Part shown: positions 52,677-61,658 of the stretch, piece by piece
Position numbering within the stretch: the first letter of the stretch is position 1
Layout of the letters: each line of letters opens with the position of its first letter
Origin: Pseudomonadota bacterium
GTDB taxonomy: Bacteria > Myxococcota_A > Polyangia > Polyangiales > Polyangiaceae
Direction: 5' to 3'
NCBI GenBank assembly: GCA_023402175.1
Contig: JAEXCN010000187.1
Coordinates: forward strand, 1-64,000
DNA length: 64,000 nucleotides
Made by a program: the position numbers and the translations under genes
The notes under the pieces: model-generated
Seen by the model: only the letters and a program-made list of their open reading frames with translations
Databases searched by the model: none
What the model was told of the DNA's origin: nothing

Positions 52677-53558
52677 GTGATCCGGGGCCGCGTGCTCGTG
52701 ATCGACGGCGACGAATGGACGTCGAACGTCCTCGTGCGCGCTCTTCGAGAGAAGGGCTGGGACGTCGACGCATGCAATGAAGCGGTCGCGGGCTTCCGTA
52801 AGGCCTGCGAGCTGCCCGTCCCCGAGTGCATCGTCCTCAACCCGGAGCTCCCGGACATCGACGGCGCATGGGTCGCGCGGAAGATCCGCACCGAGGCAGA
52901 GCCCCTCTCGAAGGTGCCGATCTTGTTCGTCGGGGACGTCGCGGACCGGGGCGTCCGCACGCAGACGCTGAACGTGGGTGCGGACGTCTTCCTCGCACGG
53001 CCGATCTCGAACGACGAGATCGCCGCCCAAATCGCCGCGCTGGTCGCGATGGCGCACCGCCACAACGGAAAAGAGGCGGACGCGTCGATGTCGGCCGCCG
53101 CCGCGATCCGCGGAGACCTTTCGGCGTTTCCGCTCGCGAGCCTATTGATGATGTTCGAGATGGAGCGGCGAAGCGGGCTCGTCGAGGTCGTCTCGTCGAG
53201 CGGCAAGCGCGCTTCGTTGACGCTCACTGCTGGGCTGTTCGCGAGCACCGAGGTTGCCGGCGCTCCACGACCGGCGCTCGAGGTGCTACGCGAAGTGCTG
53301 TCTTGGCGCGCCGGACGATTCTCGTTCCAGCCACGCGAGAGCGGGATGCTCCCGGCGCCGCGCGCCTCCGTCGGCGCGCTCGTCCTCGAAGCGATGCGCC
53401 TCGAGGACGAGGAGAAAAACCCGCTGCAAGAGCTCGATGCCGATGATTTAATCGAGGCAGTGGATAGCAGGCGCGAGGGCGCTGTCATCGCGCGCGAGGA
53501 GAAGGTCATCGTGCGCCCGGAGCGCGCGCCGCCTCCACGACCGAAGGCGGCGCCCTAG
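52677..53558 (+). CDS. Pseudo-receiver fused to DUF4388 domain
   Basis: 293 residues from GTG 52677. Residues 1-120 have a receiver fold, but the phospho-acceptor is Asn (N55 in CIVLNPELPDIDG) and the conserved Lys is Arg (R108 in FLARPI). Normal phosphorylation is therefore not expected. Residues 140-250 are DUF4388-like (IRGDLSAFPLASLLMMFEMERRSGLVEV), and the tail is Pro/Arg-rich. It follows the dioxygenase by 10 bp. The protein may sense by binding rather than by phosphotransfer. Confidence 0.85.
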   Translation: MIRGRVLVIDGDEWTSNVLVRALREKGWDVDACNEAVAGFRKACELPVPECIVLNPELPDIDGAWVARKIRTEAEPLSKVPILFVGDVADRGVRTQTLNVGADVFLARPISNDEIAAQIAALVAMAHRHNGKEADASMSAAAAIRGDLSAFPLASLLMMFEMERRSGLVEVVSSSGKRASLTLTAGLFASTEVAGAPRPALEVLREVLSWRAGRFSFQPRESGMLPAPRASVGALVLEAMRLEDEEKNPLQELDADDLIEAVDSRREGAVIAREEKVIVRPERAPPPRPKAAP

Positions 53559-53564
53559 TCCCGA

Positions 53565-53582
53565 CCCCATGAGTACATGGGG
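53565..53582. terminator. Perfect hairpin between converging genes
   Basis: CCCCATG (53565-53571) and CATGGGG (53576-53582) pair perfectly around the four-base loop AGTA, in the 32-bp gap between two converging genes. There is no U-tract, so it may act as a bidirectional stem for RNA 3'-end protection rather than an intrinsic terminator. Confidence 0.4.
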
Positions 53583-53590
53583 CTCGTTGC

Positions 53591-55234
53591 TCAGTACTGC
53601 GCGTTGAACGATGCCGTGTACTCGGTGTAGCGGCCGTCGTTCGACGTGGCGTAGATGCGGCCCGTCGAGAGCGCCTGCAAGCAGTGGTTCGTGATCGTCT
53701 TCTGGTAGAAGGACTGGTAGCTGCCGCCGCTCGCGAGCCAGCTGCCGACCTGCACTGACGCGCCGTCGAGCATCGGCATCCCGAAGCTCCAAGAGGGCGT
53801 GCTCGAGAGGCTCGAAGAGCTACCGAGCGAAAGCGACGGGTAGTCCTCCAGGCCGATGTCGATCGCGATCGTGTTGGAATTCACCGTGAGGTTCACCTTG
53901 CCCGTCGACGGCGTCGTCACCGCGCGGGCCTCGCTCGTGACGTAGCGCGAACCGTTCCAGATCACCTTGTGGAACGGGAGCGAGGTGGTCGGCTGCCATG
54001 CCTGACAGCCCGTCTGATCGTGACAAGCGCGCTGTCGCCCGTCGAGCTGCACCGTGCCGAGCGTCGCCGTGGTCGCGGCGGGCTGGAACTTCGCGAGCGC
54101 CTCGCTCTTCGAGATCGGGCTGCCGCTGCACCACGACGGGTCGAAGACCGTGTTCGTCGGATTCGGAGGCGGCGGTGGCGACGACGGTGCGTTGTACTTG
54201 CCGTAGAGCGACGCGACGATCTCGGTGTACTGCCCGTTGTTCGTCGGGCTGTAGACGCGGCCCGTCGAGAGCGCCTGGATGCACGTGCTCGTGATCTTCT
54301 TCTGATAGAAGGACTGGTAGCTCCCACCGCTCGCGAGCCAGCTCCCGACCTGCACCGAGCTGCCGTTCAGCATCGGCATTCCGAAGCTGAACGAAGGGGT
54401 GCTCGAGAGGCTCGACGAGCTACCGAGCTCGAGGCCCGCGACCTTCAGTGCGATCGCGGTGGAGCTCGAGTTGATCGAGAGGTCCACCGAGCCCGTCGCG
54501 GGAAGCGCGATGTTCGTGGGCCCGCTCGTGACGTATCGCGATCCGTTCCACGTCACGTTGTAGAACGGAACCTCGGTCGCGTTCTGCCAGTCCTGGCAGC
54601 CGGTCTGATCCTGACAGAGGCGCGTCTTCGCGCGCAGTCGGATGTCGCCGAGCGTCACCTGGCTCGTGGCGAGCGGAAAACGGGCGACGAGATCCGCCTT
54701 CGAGAGATCCGCGCCCGAGCACCAGGCGGGATCGAACACGTCACCGTCCGGCGTCGGAGGAGGAGGCGGAGGTGGCGGCGGTGGCGGTGGCGGTGGGACA
54801 TCGTTGTAAACGCTGACCTCGAACGTGGTGTCGGCGAGATCGATCTCGCGGAACGCGACGTAGTACGTCCCGGTCGTCACGAGCGTCTTCTTCACGGTCG
54901 AGACGCTCGTGCCCTCGCCGCTGCCGTCGTCGGTCTGCACGACGCCGAAGCCAGGGCCGAGGAGCCATGCGATCGGAGCGCCACCGGTCGTCGACTTGAC
55001 GACGATGCGCACTTGATCGCCGGCCGTTCCGTTCATCTTGAAGGCGCGGTAGCGAAGCGGGTTGTGATACGTCGCCGTGCGCGTTTCGGCGTAGGCGATC
55101 GTTCCGAGCTGCTGGATCTGCGCTCCGTCGAGCGCGCTGTCGGCGCTCTCGACGTTCTCATCGGCGTTCGGTGCACACGCAACTGCGGGAGCTGCGAGCG
55201 CCAGGATCGCAGCGAGGGCGAGGGTCTTCTTCAT
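53591..55234 (-). CDS. Secreted protein with duplicated domain and polyproline linkers
   Basis: 547 residues from ATG 55234 (MKKTLALAAILALAAPAVAC). The N-terminal beta-sandwich (about 40-160, resembling a pre-peptidase C-terminal type domain) is followed by a run of at least 14 prolines. A 170-residue module then occurs twice, separated by another proline linker. Both copies share FDPxWCSG, DQTGCQxWQ, WNGSRYVTS, LGSSSSLSSTP and WLASGGSYQSFYQK. Paired cysteines suggest disulfides. No catalytic motif is recognised. The export signal and repeat architecture suit a cell-surface binding or adhesion role; function unknown. Confidence 0.8.
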   Translation of the reverse strand: MKKTLALAAILALAAPAVACAPNADENVESADSALDGAQIQQLGTIAYAETRTATYHNPLRYRAFKMNGTAGDQVRIVVKSTTGGAPIAWLLGPGFGVVQTDDGSGEGTSVSTVKKTLVTTGTYYVAFREIDLADTTFEVSVYNDVPPPPPPPPPPPPPPTPDGDVFDPAWCSGADLSKADLVARFPLATSQVTLGDIRLRAKTRLCQDQTGCQDWQNATEVPFYNVTWNGSRYVTSGPTNIALPATGSVDLSINSSSTAIALKVAGLELGSSSSLSSTPSFSFGMPMLNGSSVQVGSWLASGGSYQSFYQKKITSTCIQALSTGRVYSPTNNGQYTEIVASLYGKYNAPSSPPPPPNPTNTVFDPSWCSGSPISKSEALAKFQPAATTATLGTVQLDGRQRACHDQTGCQAWQPTTSLPFHKVIWNGSRYVTSEARAVTTPSTGKVNLTVNSNTIAIDIGLEDYPSLSLGSSSSLSSTPSWSFGMPMLDGASVQVGSWLASGGSYQSFYQKTITNHCLQALSTGRIYATSNDGRYTEYTASFNAQY

Positions 55235-55387
55235 CACGAGCTCCAAGCAAGCGAGCGCGTGCGCGCTCATCGTGGGGATCGGACGCGCGTGAGAACGACA
55301 TCACGCTCCAATCACGCGCCCGGAGCTGTCTACGCCGGTCGCCTCGGAACCTTCCCCACGCGCGACCACATACCCAGAAACGATCAA

Positions 55388-55424
55388 CGCCGCGGGCCTC
55401 TCCACCGGAGAGAGCACCGCGGCG
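55388..55424 (-). terminator. GC-rich hairpin downstream of the Cys-rich lipoprotein gene
   Basis: CGCCGCGG (55388-55395) pairs with CCGCGGCG (55417-55424), with inner CTCTCC (55398-55403) and GGAGAG (55407-55412). On the minus strand it is 34 bases after the stop of the gene at 55458 and is followed by a weak T-containing stretch (GTTGATCGTTTC). It is a plausible transcript end. Confidence 0.4.
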
Positions 55425-55457
55425 ATGAGCCTCGCCTCTACGAGCGGGATCGCCGGA

Positions 55458-55937
55458 TCAGCGATTCGGCGCTCCCGACGAGAGACACAGGTCGCTCGTA
55501 CGGCAGGCCGCGAGACGGCTGAGCACGTCGACCGGGTTGTTGCAGTCTTCCTTGTGGATCGAGTCGAGGCACTCGTTGAGCTCCTTCTCATCGATCCCGC
55601 GCGGGCACTCCTTGACGTTCAAGTCGTCCTTCATGTCCGCCTTGATCTTCTGCGTGCATTCCGCCGAGCTCTTGTAGTGCTTGTCGGCCCCGACGTTCTT
55701 GCAGGTGGCCTCGCGAGCACAGCGCGCCGCGACGATGCGATCGATCGCAGATTGATTGTTGACGACGTTCGCGCCGGTCACAGTCGCCGTTCCGGGGCGC
55801 TCGCTCGGGCGAGTCTCACCGGTGACGGTCCCCCGCTCACCAGCGCGCTCGCGCTCGGCGCGATCGCGGCAGCCGGCGATGCTGAGGATCCCAAGCCCGA
55901 CGCACGCGATCGAAACCACACTACGAACACTGGTCAT
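55458..55937 (-). CDS. Cys-rich lipoprotein of unknown function
   Basis: 159 residues from ATG 55937, with GGAGG eight bases upstream; the ATG at 55943 is too close to it. Signal sequence ends in LSIAGC. The mature part has seven further cysteines with spacing such as CAREATC, CLDSIHKEDC and CRTSDLC, which suggests disulfide bonds in the envelope. Similar small Cys-rich lipoproteins are frequent in myxobacteria without assigned roles. Confidence 0.8.
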   Translation of the reverse strand: MTSVRSVVSIACVGLGILSIAGCRDRAERERAGERGTVTGETRPSERPGTATVTGANVVNNQSAIDRIVAARCAREATCKNVGADKHYKSSAECTQKIKADMKDDLNVKECPRGIDEKELNECLDSIHKEDCNNPVDVLSRLAACRTSDLCLSSGAPNR

Positions 55938-56123
55938 GAGCATTACCTCCGCGGCGACATCCTGCAACGACGATGCCCTTGCAGAGCGCGAGCGGGGAAA
56001 CTCGCAGGTTCCGAAACGACTTCGCGATCGAGGGCTCTTGCGTTCACCTCGAGATGGAGCTCGCCCGTACGGCGCTTTCGCCACGCTCTCCAGGTGCACA
56101 CGCACGCCCGAGGGAGATGCCGC

Positions 56124-57107
56124 TCAGACCTTCTCGATGCGCGCCGAGCCGAGCAGTCCCGCGGGCCGCACGAGGAGCACCAGGATGAGCACGAAGAAGA
56201 CGAGCACGTCGACACCGCCGGAGTAGTCGGTGAGCTTCACGAGCTCTCCGATGATCCCGATGAGGAGTCCGCCGAGCATCGCGCCGGTAATGCTTCCGAT
56301 CCCGCCGAGCACGGCGGCGACGAAGGCGCGCGTGCCGATGACGACGCCCATCGTCGGGTAGACCTGCGACTGATCCAGGCAGAAGAGCACCGCGCCGAGC
56401 GCAGCGAGCGACGAGCCGAGCGCAAACGTCTTCGAAACGACGCGCGACGTACGAATGCCCATCAAGCGTGCAGCCTCCTCGTTCGCGCTGAGCGCGCGCA
56501 TCGCCTTCCCGAACCAGGTCCGCTTCACGACGATCTCGAGGGAGATCATCACGAGCACGGCGGCGGCGAGGATCACTGCACGCGTCAGCGTCAGCGTTCC
56601 GAGCCCCGGGACGCGGACCTCGCCCTTCAGCACCTGCGGGTACGGACGGAAGCGCGCGCTGAACACCAGCTGCGCGAGGTTCTGGAGAAGGACCGACATC
56701 CCGAGCGCGGTCACGAGCGGCGTGACGCGGACGAGGGCGCCTTTTGCGCGACCACGAAGCGGTCGATACGCGGCGCGCTCGACGGCGATCCCGAGCGCGG
56801 CGGCGCCGAGCATGGCGAGCACCGTCGCCACGGCCGTCGCGGCGAGCGGGTGCGCCGCGAGCGCGCCGAACACCGGATGCAGTGCGCTGCCCGAAGCTCC
56901 GGGAGAGAGAATGCCGTTGATCGACGACGCATCGCCGACGAAGAGCGCGACGACGATCAGACCGAAGTAAGCGGCCATCATGAACACTTCGCTGTGCGCG
57001 AAGTTGATCAGCTTGAGCACGCCGTACACCATCGTGTACCCGAGCGAGACGAGGGCGATCATGGCGCCCTGCGTGATGCCCGTGAGGATGGCTTCGAGGA
57101 TCTTCAT
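56124..57107 (-). CDS. livH: Branched-chain amino acid ABC transporter permease (LivH type)
   Basis: 327 residues with about eight to nine membrane helices, starting MKILEAILTGITQGAMIALVSLGYTMVYGVLKLINFAH, the classic LivH N terminus. GIRTSRVVSKTFALGSSLA is the cytoplasmic loop that contacts the ATPase (EAA-like). It lies 14 bp after the substrate-binding protein gene, so they form an operon. LivM and the ATPases LivG/LivF do not follow, so the transporter is incomplete here. Confidence 0.92.
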   Translation of the reverse strand: MKILEAILTGITQGAMIALVSLGYTMVYGVLKLINFAHSEVFMMAAYFGLIVVALFVGDASSINGILSPGASGSALHPVFGALAAHPLAATAVATVLAMLGAAALGIAVERAAYRPLRGRAKGALVRVTPLVTALGMSVLLQNLAQLVFSARFRPYPQVLKGEVRVPGLGTLTLTRAVILAAAVLVMISLEIVVKRTWFGKAMRALSANEEAARLMGIRTSRVVSKTFALGSSLAALGAVLFCLDQSQVYPTMGVVIGTRAFVAAVLGGIGSITGAMLGGLLIGIIGELVKLTDYSGGVDVLVFFVLILVLLVRPAGLLGSARIEKV

Positions 57108-57121
57108 GCGTCGTTCGAGCG

Positions 57122-58279
57122 TCAGTCCGCGAGGAGCTGCGTCGCGTATCGGATCTTCTTGTCCTTCACCTGGACGACGACGATGGGCTTGTTCGCGTTG
57201 TGCTCCTCGTCCATCGTCATCGTGCCGGTGGCGCCCTTGAAGTCCTTCGTGGCGGCGAGCGCATCGCGGATCAGAGCGGGCTTCGCGTCGCCAGCGCGTC
57301 GGATCGCGTCGAAGAGGAGCATCGCCGCGTCGTAGCCCTGCGCGCTCAGGCTCGTCGGATCGTGTTTGTACTTGGCGGTGAACGCGGTGAAGAACTTCCT
57401 CGCGTTCTCCGAAGGGACGTCGGGCGCGTAGTGGTTCGTGAAGTGCGCGCCGTCGAGCTCGGCTCCTGCGCCGTCGACGAGGTTCGACGAGTCCCAGCCG
57501 TCACCACCGATGAAGACGCCGCCCGGGATCCCGAGCTCGCTCGCCTGCCGCGCGATGAGGACCATCTCGTTGTAGTAGTTCGGGACGAAGATGGCTTCGG
57601 GGCTCGCTGCTCTGAGCTCCGAGAGGTAGGTCCGGAAGTTCGTCTCTCCTTTCTGGTAGCCCTTCTCGACGACGATGACGCCGGCAAGTCGCTTCGTCTC
57701 CTCGCGGAACGCGCGGGCGAGCCCGGACGAGTACGGGTCCTGCGCGGCGAAGAAGATCCCGACGCGATCCTTCTTCAAGTGCTGCTTGATGAACCGCGCA
57801 GCGATGGCGCCTTGCTGGTCGTCGGTGAAGCACGTGCGAAAGACCCAGCTCCGCTTCTTCGTGACGGCGACGGCCGTCGACGAAGGCGTGATCATCGGCA
57901 CGTGACTGGTGTTCGCGATGAGCCCACCTGCGAGCGAGCGGCTCGACGCGACCTCGCCGAGGAGCGCAACGACCTTGTTCCGGTCGATGAGCTGGCGGAC
58001 CTTCTGCACCGCCTCGTACGTGGTCGACTTGTCGTCCTCGTAGATGACGCGGATACGCTTGCCGATCACGCCGCCGGCAGCGTTCGTCTCCTCGACCGCG
58101 AGCTGGATGCCCTCACGCGTGTCGGTGCCGAACGTCGAATCCGCGCCGGAGAGCGACAGAAACGCGCCGACCTTGATCTCGTTCGGGTCGTCCTTCTCGC
58201 AGGCGAGTTGCGAGACCGCAACGACGGCGATGCCGACCGAAAACCCCCGCCGCGACAGCATCGCGCCGGCCCATAACAT
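57122..58279 (-). CDS. livJ: Branched-chain amino acid-type substrate-binding lipoprotein (LivJ family)
   Basis: 385 residues. The signal sequence contains a twin-arginine-like SRRGF followed by VAVSQLAC, a lipobox, so it may be a lipoprotein. The type I periplasmic binding fold shows VGAFLSLSGADSTFGTDTREGIQLAVEETNAAGG and PMITPSSTAVAVTKK. The ligand could be a branched-chain amino acid or an amide; sequence alone does not say. The start could also be 18 bases downstream (58261). Confidence 0.9.
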   Translation of the reverse strand: MLWAGAMLSRRGFSVGIAVVAVSQLACEKDDPNEIKVGAFLSLSGADSTFGTDTREGIQLAVEETNAAGGVIGKRIRVIYEDDKSTTYEAVQKVRQLIDRNKVVALLGEVASSRSLAGGLIANTSHVPMITPSSTAVAVTKKRSWVFRTCFTDDQQGAIAARFIKQHLKKDRVGIFFAAQDPYSSGLARAFREETKRLAGVIVVEKGYQKGETNFRTYLSELRAASPEAIFVPNYYNEMVLIARQASELGIPGGVFIGGDGWDSSNLVDGAGAELDGAHFTNHYAPDVPSENARKFFTAFTAKYKHDPTSLSAQGYDAAMLLFDAIRRAGDAKPALIRDALAATKDFKGATGTMTMDEEHNANKPIVVVQVKDKKIRYATQLLAD

Positions 58280-58350
58280 GCCCCTCCGGAGACGTCACCC
58301 GGGGCACGGGGACGACTACGACGACGAAAACGCGGACGTCGGTGCGGCGC

Positions 58351-59064
58351 TCAGTTCGAAACAGGCGTCGTCGTCGCGGCGGCGGGCGCTGCTGCTGCAG
58401 TCGCGGGCATCTTTCCGCCAGCGTCCCAGAGCGCGTACACGGCTCCGTAGCCCATGCCGAGGAGCGCGACGAAGATGACCCACACGAGCGCCTGCATCTG
58501 CTTCAGCGCGCGACGGCTCGTCACGATGCCCCATCCCATCATGAACGTGTGGAGACCGTTCGCAAGGTGATACGCGATGCCGAGCACGCCGAGCGAATAG
58601 ACGAGCAGCGTCGGCAGGTGGTGGTGCATCTCGTGGGCGATGTCCGCGAACGGCTCGGGATTCCCCGTCGTGATGCGCGGGTGGAGGAACGCGAGCCAGA
58701 GGTGCGCGCCGAGGAAGAGCAGCAGGCCGATCGCCGAGAGCCGCTGGACGATGTACTTGACGTTCGCGAAGTAGTGGTACCGAACGACGTTCGGCTTCAC
58801 CGTCCTGAGGCGGCCGATGCCCCAGATGGTGTGCAGCGCAAGCGGGAGGAGCGCGACCAGCGACGACACGAAGAACGCGACCGGGCTCGAGTACTCGGTC
58901 ACTTCCTTCTGCCAGGCCTCGGCGCCCTTGAATGCCGCGAGGTTCTCCCAGAGGTGGTTGATCGTCCAGATGCTCAGCGGGACGACCGCGAGGAACGAGC
59001 CCAGGCGGGACCGGATGAACGCGCCATCGATCGGGGTGCGGCTGGTGCTTGCGGCAGAAGACAT
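58351..59064 (-). CDS. sdhC: Succinate dehydrogenase cytochrome b558 subunit
   Basis: 237 residues with five membrane helices, as in the single-subunit b558 type of Bacillus and deltaproteobacterial-like complexes. Candidate haem histidines lie in WTINHLWENL, ALHTIWGIG, FLGAHLWLAFLHP and AYHLANGLHTFMMGWG. An Ala/Thr-rich tail follows. The flavoprotein and Fe-S subunits (sdhA, sdhB), which usually follow, are not adjacent, so the gene is isolated. Confidence 0.9.
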   Translation of the reverse strand: MSSAASTSRTPIDGAFIRSRLGSFLAVVPLSIWTINHLWENLAAFKGAEAWQKEVTEYSSPVAFFVSSLVALLPLALHTIWGIGRLRTVKPNVVRYHYFANVKYIVQRLSAIGLLLFLGAHLWLAFLHPRITTGNPEPFADIAHEMHHHLPTLLVYSLGVLGIAYHLANGLHTFMMGWGIVTSRRALKQMQALVWVIFVALLGMGYGAVYALWDAGGKMPATAAAAPAAATTTPVSN

Positions 59065-59126
59065 TCCGTCAACCCGTTTAGGGGACGGCCCCGGCGTTTG
59101 ACAAGCTTTGTCGTGTGGAGGCGTAC

Positions 59127-59231
59127 CGATCTCTGTCCCGATCTCTGTCCCGATCCTGGCCCGATCCTGGCCCGATCCTGGCCCGATCCTGGGCCCGATC
59201 CTGGGCCAGATCCTGGGCCCGATCCCGGGCC
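59127..59231 (+). repeat. Nine tandem 11-12-bp GATC-centred units upstream of sdhC
   Basis: Two units of CGATCTCTGTCC (59127, 59139), three of CGATCCTGGCC (from 59151), then CGATCCTGGGCC twice, AGATCCTGGGCC and CGATCCCGGGCC, ending at 59231. Unit length changes from 12 to 11 to 12. The array fills most of the 233-bp gap between sdhC and hom, upstream of the sdhC start, where its promoter should be. Confidence 0.92.
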
Positions 59232-59297
59232 GCCCCGGCCCCGTCGCCCGTCCCGCGGAGGCTCGAGGCGCGTGGTCCCGAGCTCAGCCGCCTACGC

Positions 59298-60392
59298 TCA
59301 GGGCGCGCCCGGGCCGCCGCCGCCCGTCGCGGAGAAGATGTCCGCGAGGAGGGCAGACGCCGTGACTGCGCCGCCTGCGCCGGACCCACGGACGACCAGC
59401 GGCTCGGGCGTGTGCCGCGCCGTGCTGAACGCCACGAGCGCGCTCGAGCCTTGCAGCTGAGCCGCGGGATGCGTTGCCGGGACAGCGACCGGGCCGGCCG
59501 ACGCCGTCACCCGCCCGTCCGCGTCCGTCTCGATGCGTGCAAGATACACGAGCTTCTCGTTCCGCCGGCGCAGCCGCTCGGCGTTCAGCGCGAACGAGGC
59601 ATCGAGCTTCGCGACGTCACGCTCGAGCGTCGCCGGGGACGACGCGTCGAGGACGTCACGCGGGACGAACGGCTCGAGGGCGACGTCGCTCGTCTCGAGC
59701 CGAGCGCCGAGCTCACGAGCGAGGATCACCGCCTTGCGCGCGACGTCGGCTCCGCCGAGGTCTTCGCGCGCGTCCGGCTCGGTGTAACCGCGGTCGCGGG
59801 CAACCGCGATCGCTTGCGAGAGCGTGCTCCCGTCCGCGATCGCGTTGCAGAGGAACGCGAGCGTTCCCGACAGCACGCAGTCGATCCGCTTCACGCGATC
59901 GCCGGTGCGGACGAGGTTCTCGAGCGTCGAGATCACCGGCAGCGCAGCGCCGACGGTTGCCTCGTACCGAAGCTGCGCTTTGCCTGCGCGACGAGCAGGA
60001 TCGAAGAGCCGCTCGCGTGCGGACCACGCACCCGCGATCGGCTTTTTGTTCGCCGTGACGACGTGGATTCCGCGTGCGAGCGCGCGCTCGTAGAGCTCCG
60101 TGATTCCGTCCTCGGCCGTCGCGTCGACGATGACACCCGACTCACCCGCGAGCCGTTCGAGGACCTCGTCGTCGATGCGCGCAGGCGTCGCGCCTCGTGG
60201 ACGCGCGAGCAGCGCGGCGACGTCGTCCGCGCGGACGTCGACCTCTCCGGGCGGAGCGAAGACGACGCCACGAGAATTGGCTACTCCGGCGATCCGGATC
60301 CGAGAAGCGAGAGGGCCGCGGACGATCTCGAGCAGCGCGCTGCCCACGACGCCCGTACCGACGAGCAGGATGCGGGGCTCAGACGGCATCAT
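59298..60392 (-). CDS. hom: Homoserine dehydrogenase
   Basis: 364 residues. The NAD(P)-binding motif is VGTGVVGSALLEI and the family signature GYTEPDAREDLGGADVARKAVIL includes the catalytic Lys/Asp region. VTANKKPIAG is conserved. No C-terminal ACT domain is present, so threonine feedback inhibition by that route is not expected. It overlaps the end of metB by 14 bases. The pair supplies homoserine (oxidoreduction of aspartate semialdehyde) for methionine and threonine synthesis. Confidence 0.95.
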   Translation of the reverse strand: MMPSEPRILLVGTGVVGSALLEIVRGPLASRIRIAGVANSRGVVFAPPGEVDVRADDVAALLARPRGATPARIDDEVLERLAGESGVIVDATAEDGITELYERALARGIHVVTANKKPIAGAWSARERLFDPARRAGKAQLRYEATVGAALPVISTLENLVRTGDRVKRIDCVLSGTLAFLCNAIADGSTLSQAIAVARDRGYTEPDAREDLGGADVARKAVILARELGARLETSDVALEPFVPRDVLDASSPATLERDVAKLDASFALNAERLRRRNEKLVYLARIETDADGRVTASAGPVAVPATHPAAQLQGSSALVAFSTARHTPEPLVVRGSGAGGAVTASALLADIFSATGGGGPGAP

Positions 60393-61656
60393 GCACCTCC
60401 TTCACGGCAGGCTTCGTGCGGGAAGCCGTGCGGACGACCTCGAGGACGCGCGCGAGATCGTCGCGGATGTCGATCGGGTCTTCGAGGCCGACCGACAGGC
60501 GCACGAGACCTTCGGCGATGCCGATCGCCTCGCGCTCCTCCTTCGAGAGGCCGTAATACGACATGATCGCGACCTGCTCGATCAACGTCTCGACACCTCC
60601 GAGCGAAGGCGCGATCGTCGCGAGCCTGCACGCATCGAGCGCACGCGCCGTCGTGTCGAGATCGGCACGGAGCACGAAGCTGATGACTCCGCCCGCACCG
60701 GACATCAGCCGCGTTGCGACCTCGTGATCCGGATGACTCGCGAGCCCCGGGTAGAACACGCGCTCGACGCCGGGCTGCGTCTCGAGCCACCGCGCGATCC
60801 CAAGGGCCGTCGCGTTCTGACGTTCGACACGCAGGGGCAACGTCTTCAGGCCGCGGAGGAGGAGGTAGGCCGCATGCGGATCGAGCACGCCACCGAGGAC
60901 GTCGCGCGCTTCGCGGATCAAGGAGACGAGGTCCTCGCCCCCGCAGACGACGCCCGCGAGGAGGTCATTGTGACCTCCGAGGTACTTCGTGCACGAGTGG
61001 ATCACGAGGTCGGCGCCGTGCTCGAGCGGGCGCTGGTTCACCGGGGTCGCGAACGTCGCGTCGATGATCAGCTTCACGCGCGGGTGGCGCCGCTTCAGCG
61101 CAGCGAGCGCCGGCAGGTCGATGACGCGGAGATACGGGTTCGTCGGCGACTCGGTGAGGATCACACGCGTGCGCGGCTCGATGGCGGCCGCGAGCGCAGC
61201 AGCATCGCCGGCAGGGACGATCGTGCACTCGACGCCATAACGTGCGAGCAGGCTCGTGACGAACGCGCGCGTTCGGCGGTAGCCCTCACCGGGGAGCACG
61301 ACGTGATCGCCCTTCTTGAGCAGGGCAAAGAGCGCCGTCGTGATCGCGGCCATGCCGCTGCCGAAGAGCACGGCGTCCGTCGCGGCTCCCCCGGCGCGCG
61401 GATGCTCCAACGCGGCGAGCTTCCGCTCCGCAGCGCGCACGGTCGGGTTGCCGTACCGGCCGTATTCGTCGCGCTGGACGCGGCCTTCGAAGTGATCGCG
61501 AAGCTCGACGCTCGACGAAAACGCGTATGTCGCCGTGCACGCGATCGGCGTGGTCACGGCGTCGAACGCGTCCTGTCGAGGTTGACCCGCGCGAACGGCG
61601 AGCGTGGCGAGCCGGCCGGAAGACGCGGACTCGGACGGACGAGGAGACGTGGACAT
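60379..61656 (-). CDS. metB: Cystathionine gamma-synthase family PLP enzyme
   Basis: 425 residues from ATG 61656. PLP lysine K224 lies in LVIHSCTKYLGGHND, and EYGRYGNPT, TESPTNPYLRV, IIDATFATP and the C-terminal VGLEDPIDIRDDL are typical. The family includes gamma-synthase, gamma-lyase and sulfhydrylases; the hom partner favours a biosynthetic role. It has a possibly regulatory leader and overlaps hom. Confidence 0.88.
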   Translation of the reverse strand: MSTSPRPSESASSGRLATLAVRAGQPRQDAFDAVTTPIACTATYAFSSSVELRDHFEGRVQRDEYGRYGNPTVRAAERKLAALEHPRAGGAATDAVLFGSGMAAITTALFALLKKGDHVVLPGEGYRRTRAFVTSLLARYGVECTIVPAGDAAALAAAIEPRTRVILTESPTNPYLRVIDLPALAALKRRHPRVKLIIDATFATPVNQRPLEHGADLVIHSCTKYLGGHNDLLAGVVCGGEDLVSLIREARDVLGGVLDPHAAYLLLRGLKTLPLRVERQNATALGIARWLETQPGVERVFYPGLASHPDHEVATRLMSGAGGVISFVLRADLDTTARALDACRLATIAPSLGGVETLIEQVAIMSYYGLSKEEREAIGIAEGLVRLSVGLEDPIDIRDDLARVLEVVRTASRTKPAVKEVHDAV

Positions 61657-61658
61657 CG

